A stretch of 64,000 nucleotides of DNA, taken from NCBI RefSeq assembly GCF_900177415.1, contig NZ_FXAF01000006.1:129001-193000 (forward strand), given 5' to 3'. The notes under the pieces were generated by a model. The model was not told the origin of the DNA, ran no database searches, and saw only the letters and a list, made by a program, of their open reading frames with translations. Shown piece by piece: positions 60,028-64,000 of the stretch (its first letter is position 1; each line of letters opens with the position of its first letter). A program made the translations under genes and the position numbers. The stretch comes from Xaviernesmea oryzae. Its GTDB lineage: Bacteria; Pseudomonadota; Alphaproteobacteria; Rhizobiales; Rhizobiaceae.

Positions 60028-60234
60028 AAGGGTCTGCTCCATGCTGAGGACCGGGTTCCGGCCCTGGATCACGGCTCCTTATCAGGGGCCAAGCCAAATA
60101 TCCAGCAAAAGCCGGGCATTTTGTCCGGCGGCGTATCGCAAGATTGCATTCGGCCAAGCTCCTCTTACATAGGGCTCAACGAGGCCGGCAAGTGCCTCCA
60201 ACCCATGCCCCCGATGGGGCCAGACAGGTGCCGA
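60028..60234. promoter_or_regulatory. hisB-hslV divergent promoter region
   Basis: 207 bp without a gene. Toward hslV, TTGCAT (60144-60149) and TACATA (60166-60171), 16 bp apart, are a weak sigma70-like pair. I do not see a convincing heat-shock (RpoH) CTTGAA-type element. Toward hisB nothing clear is visible. Confidence 0.35.
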
Positions 60235-60759
60235 ATGACAACGATTATTACTGTTCGCAAGGGCGGCAAGGTGATCATGGCCGGAGATGGCCAGGTGAGC
60301 CTCGGCCAGACCGTGATGAAGGGCAATGCCCGAAAGGTGCGCCGGATCGGCAAGGGCGAGGTGGTCGCCGGGTTCGCCGGCGCGACGGCGGACGCCTTCA
60401 CGCTGCTCGACAGGCTCGAAAAGAAACTCGAACAATATCCGGGCCAGCTCATGCGCGCGGCCGTCGAGCTCGCCAAGGACTGGCGCACGGACAAATATCT
60501 CCGCAACCTCGAAGCGATGATGCTGGTCGCCGACAGGTCGATCACGCTTGCGGTCACCGGCAACGGCGACGTTCTCGAGCCGGAACACGGAACCATGGCG
60601 ATCGGCTCCGGCGGCAATTTCGCCTATGCGGCAGCGCGCGCCATGATGGACACCGACAAATCGGCCGAGGAGATCGCAAGGCAGGCACTCGATATCGCCG
60701 CCGACATCTGCGTCTACACAAATCATAATCTCGTGGTGGAAGAGCTTGACGCCGATTGA
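60235..60759 (+). CDS. hslV: ATP-dependent protease subunit HslV (ClpQ)
   Basis: 174 aa proteasome-like peptidase working with the HslU ATPase. The nucleophile is the threonine exposed after Met removal (M-T-T-I); [19 protein letters not shown] and the [13 protein letters not shown] segment are conserved. The ATG at 60235 is required to place this threonine; the frame stays open far upstream, antisense to hisB, and that part is not coding. hslV and hslU are separated by a GNAT gene. Confidence 0.97.
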   Translation: MTTIITVRKGGKVIMAGDGQVSLGQTVMKGNARKVRRIGKGEVVAGFAGATADAFTLLDRLEKKLEQYPGQLMRAAVELAKDWRTDKYLRNLEAMMLVADRSITLAVTGNGDVLEPEHGTMAIGSGGNFAYAAARAMMDTDKSAEEIARQALDIAADICVYTNHNLVVEELDAD

Positions 60760-61287
60760 TCCCGCCCGAATTGGTTTCAAGCCGGTGGAGCCGGCCCATT
60801 ACCCGCTGCTTCTCCGGTGGCTGAACGAGCCGCACATGCTGGAATGGTGGGGTGATCCGGACGAAGAGCTTGGCTTCATCAAGGACATGGTGGAGGGGAA
60901 GGATACGACGCGACCCTTTATCTTCACGCTCGATGCCGAGCCGGTCGGTTACATCCAGTACTGGTTCCTGGGCCATCACCAGAACGACGAATGGACACGG
61001 GACAATCCCTGGCTGCTCGAACTGCCGTCCGACGCGATCGGCGTCGATCTTTCGATTGGCGATGCCGGCAAGCTCTCGGCGGGGATCGGTTCTGCGGCTT
61101 TGAACGCCTTTGCCGCCATTCTTCGCAACCTCGGCCACGAGACCATTGTCATAGACCCTGATCCTGCCAATGTTCGTGCGGTTCGCGCTTATTCCAAGGC
61201 CGGGTTCCGGACTGTTCCCGAACTCGAAGGCCGAACCGGCGACGACGTGCTGATCATGCAATACGATCCGAAAGCGAACGAGATATC

Positions 61288-61291
<4 letters not shown>
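60746..61291 (+). CDS. GNAT acetyltransferase between hslV and hslU
   Basis: 181 aa resembling AAC(6')-type aminoglycoside acetyltransferases and siderophore/peptide acetylases. The N-terminal [19 protein letters not shown] and the acetyl-CoA region [20 protein letters not shown] are typical. The start is a TTG at 60746 inside the end of hslV (14-bp overlap); no ATG occurs before residue 30. It overlaps hslU by ATGA, so all three are translationally coupled. Substrate is unknown; resistance should not be inferred from the family name. Confidence 0.88.
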
Positions 61292-62595
<1,304 letters not shown>

Positions 62596-62605
62596 GGACG
62601 AACGT

Positions 62606-62633
62606 GGCAGCCGGGCAACGTCCGGCTGCCGTT
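62606..62633 (+). terminator. Terminator-like hairpin after hslU
   Basis: GGCAGCCGG (62606-62614) pairs with CCGGCTGCC (62622-62630), a perfect 9-bp stem with a 7-base loop. Only a poor T-tail (GTTCATTGG) follows. Confidence 0.6.
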
Positions 62634-62805
62634 CATTGGAATCTGACGGGATTTTGAATATCGTCGTCTCGACACGGAGCTTATGCTTCACGTAAGGGAG
62701 ACGCGTTTTCATGGAAATGGCCGCCTCCCAAGACCTGAGTCGGTCGGAATGGCTGCAAGCATCTCCTGCCGGCGATCGGCATACGAAATCCTGGACACGC
62801 AAATC

Positions 62806-63741
62806 TTGAAACGCCTTCTTCTCGCATTTCTTCTTGTCGTTGCGACATCCGCGGCCTCTTCCGCTTTCGCGGGCGGCCTCGTCATGGTGCCGGAAGGCAA
62901 CCGGCACGCGGAACAGCCGAAAGTGCCCGGCGCCTCGATGCGCCGCACGCGCGCGGCGCGTTCGACGTTCGACGACAAATATGAGAAGATCCGCGACCTG
63001 CTTGCGGGCGACAGGAGGCTGATCGCCAAGATCAAGGCGACGGCGGCCGATTACGGCATCGATCCGATCCACATGATCGGTGCGATCGTCGGCGAGCATA
63101 CCTACAATGTGGATGCCTACGACCGGCTGCAGACCTACTACGTCAAGGCGGCCGCCTATGCGGGCAACAGCTTCCGTTTCGGCTATGGGGACGAAACCAT
63201 CGGAGATTTCCTCGCCCGGCCGGAATTTGACCGATGCGGCGATCTTTCCGACTCCTACAGGCTCTGGACCTGCCGCGAAAACGTCTGGGAAAAGAGCTTC
63301 AGGGGCCGCGCCGTCGGCGGAAAATCCTTCCCCGACAACCGTTTCAGCGCCGTTTTCTTCCAGCCCTTCTACGCCGGCCAGACCTTCGGCCTCGGCCAGG
63401 TCAATCCACTGACGGCGCTCATGCTGTCCGACATGGTGGCGAAAACCTCGGGCTATCCCAAGCTCGACGAGAACAAGGCCGCGGCGGTCTACGACGCGAT
63501 CATGGACCCGGACAAGTCGCTCGCCTATATGGCGGCCAATATCCGCCGAGCGATCGACGACTACAAGACCATTGCGGGCATGGATATCTCCCACAATCCG
63601 GGCGTCACGGCGACGCTTTACAACACCGGCGGCTCGGCTGCCCGCGCCGCGGCTCTCAAGGCGAGAGGCGGTCTGCCGGAGGAAAATTATTACGGCTGGC
63701 TGGTAAACGACAAGATTGCCGAGTTGAAATCCCTTCTTTGA
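62806..63741 (+). CDS. DUF1402 secreted protein
   Basis: 311 aa with a signal peptide: (M)KRLLLAFLLVVATSAASSAFA, cleaved about residue 22-23. The mature protein contains DPIHMIGAIVGEHTYNVDAYDRLQ and FFQPFYAGQTFGLGQVNPLTAL. The GEHTYN glutamate and the GLGQVNP loop recall lytic-transglycosylase-like folds, but that is only a resemblance. DUF1402 is common in rhizobia and of unknown function. The TTG at 62806 puts the signal peptide first but has no clear ribosome-binding site; in-frame ATGs at 62683 and 62749 are alternatives. Confidence 0.85.
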   Translation: MKRLLLAFLLVVATSAASSAFAGGLVMVPEGNRHAEQPKVPGASMRRTRAARSTFDDKYEKIRDLLAGDRRLIAKIKATAADYGIDPIHMIGAIVGEHTYNVDAYDRLQTYYVKAAAYAGNSFRFGYGDETIGDFLARPEFDRCGDLSDSYRLWTCRENVWEKSFRGRAVGGKSFPDNRFSAVFFQPFYAGQTFGLGQVNPLTALMLSDMVAKTSGYPKLDENKAAAVYDAIMDPDKSLAYMAANIRRAIDDYKTIAGMDISHNPGVTATLYNTGGSAARAAALKARGGLPEENYYGWLVNDKIAELKSLL

Positions 63742-63786
63742 AGGCTGATATTCGTCCCGTAGGAAACCTCCTGAGGAGGGTTGTCG

Positions 63787-64000
63787 ATGGACATGCGCCC
63801 CGAACCCTTCACTCCGCCGGCCCCCGTGCCGCGGAACCGGCTTCTCACCCCGATCGAGGTGATCTGGATCGCGCTGCGCAACCCCTTGGAGCTTTGGGGA
63901 AAACCCTCCTATACATTGCCCTGGATCCAGACGAAGTTCTTCAAGGAACGCACGCTCATCGTCAACCATCCGGGTCTCATCCGGCATGTGCTGGTGGACA
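63787..64000 (+). CDS. Cytochrome P450 (5' end only)
   Basis: The first 71 residues of a gene leaving the window. ATG at 63787 with GAGGAGGG upstream, 45 bp after the DUF1402 gene. The peptide has a proline-rich start (PEPFTPPAPVPRNRLL), then IEVIWIALRNPLELWG and TLIVNHPGLIRHVLVD, matching the N terminus of rhizobial P450s. The haem-binding cysteine lies beyond the window, so the call rests on the N terminus only. Confidence 0.7.
   Translation, partial: MDMRPEPFTPPAPVPRNRLLTPIEVIWIALRNPLELWGKPSYTLPWIQTKFFKERTLIVNHPGLIRHVLVD

Noticed and set aside
62684-62699. GCTTCACGTAAGGG upstream of the DUF1402 gene as a parS site
   Set aside because: The palindrome is broken in the centre (CACGTA) and only about 11 of 16 bases match.

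Overview
This window is chromosomal DNA from an alphaproteobacterium, most probably a member of the Rhizobiaceae (order Hyphomicrobiales/Rhizobiales). The evidence is the GC-rich coding sequence, the ChvG/ChvI two-component system next to an HprK-EIIA-HPr regulatory PTS cluster, a DivL pseudokinase, ATP-dependent PckA, AddAB, DUF1402 and DUF2852 proteins, and a gene order (mnmE-mnmG-rsmG-parA-parB; hemJ-hemE / ppsR-maf-aroE-coaE-dnaQ-secB) typical of the chromosome-origin region in this group. I cannot name the genus. Nearly all of the window is compact housekeeping sequence; I saw no rRNA, tRNA, CRISPR array, insertion sequence, prophage or genomic island.

Layout. 1-4.6 kb: a partial yggS, then leuS-lptE-holA. 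4.6-13.3 kb (minus strand): parB, parA, rsmG, mnmG, mnmE, rho, hemJ, hemE. 13.3-13.7 kb: a 402-bp gap between the divergent hemE and ppsR genes that I interpret as the chromosomal replication origin. 13.7-17.3 kb: ppsR, maf, aroE, coaE, dnaQ. 17.4-21.4 kb: secB and fxsA (minus), then a Tim44-like protein, mltA, an Smr protein and a small HTH regulator. 21.6-24.0 kb: gyrB. 24.1-28.7 kb: nitroreductase, FAH-family hydrolase, PHB depolymerase, DUF2852, YgjP-type metalloprotease. 28.7-29.4 kb: the longest gene-free stretch, with a REP-like element and a large inverted repeat. 29.4-34.4 kb: trpF-trpB-trpA-accD-folC. 34.5-46.5 kb (minus): trxA, addA, addB, a MurU-like gene, a tsaE-amgK fusion and divL. 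46.7-52.2 kb (minus): ahcY, ptsH, EIIA-Man, hprK, chvG, chvI. 52.5-55.3 kb: pckA, arfB, alkB. 55.3-60.0 kb (minus): coaA, hisE, hisF, hisA, hisH, a DUF2628 gene, hisB. 60.2-62.6 kb: hslV, a GNAT gene, hslU. 62.8-64 kb: a DUF1402 protein and the start of a cytochrome P450.

How it works together. The window looks like a chromosome replication/segregation centre. It holds a candidate oriC at hemE/ppsR, the ParA/ParB genes 7-9 kb away, and at least seven ParB-binding (parS-type) palindromes with the core TTCACGTGAA spread on both sides of the origin. Two of these palindromes lie inside coding sequence and three lie beside transcription terminators. Around this sit cell-cycle and envelope control (DivL, ChvGI, peptidoglycan recycling, LptE) and central metabolism (tryptophan, histidine, CoA, heme, gluconeogenesis, methyl cycle). 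Two candidate operator arrangements stand out: paired LacI-like palindromes 30 bp apart upstream of pckA, and a perfect 10+10 palindrome upstream of ahcY.
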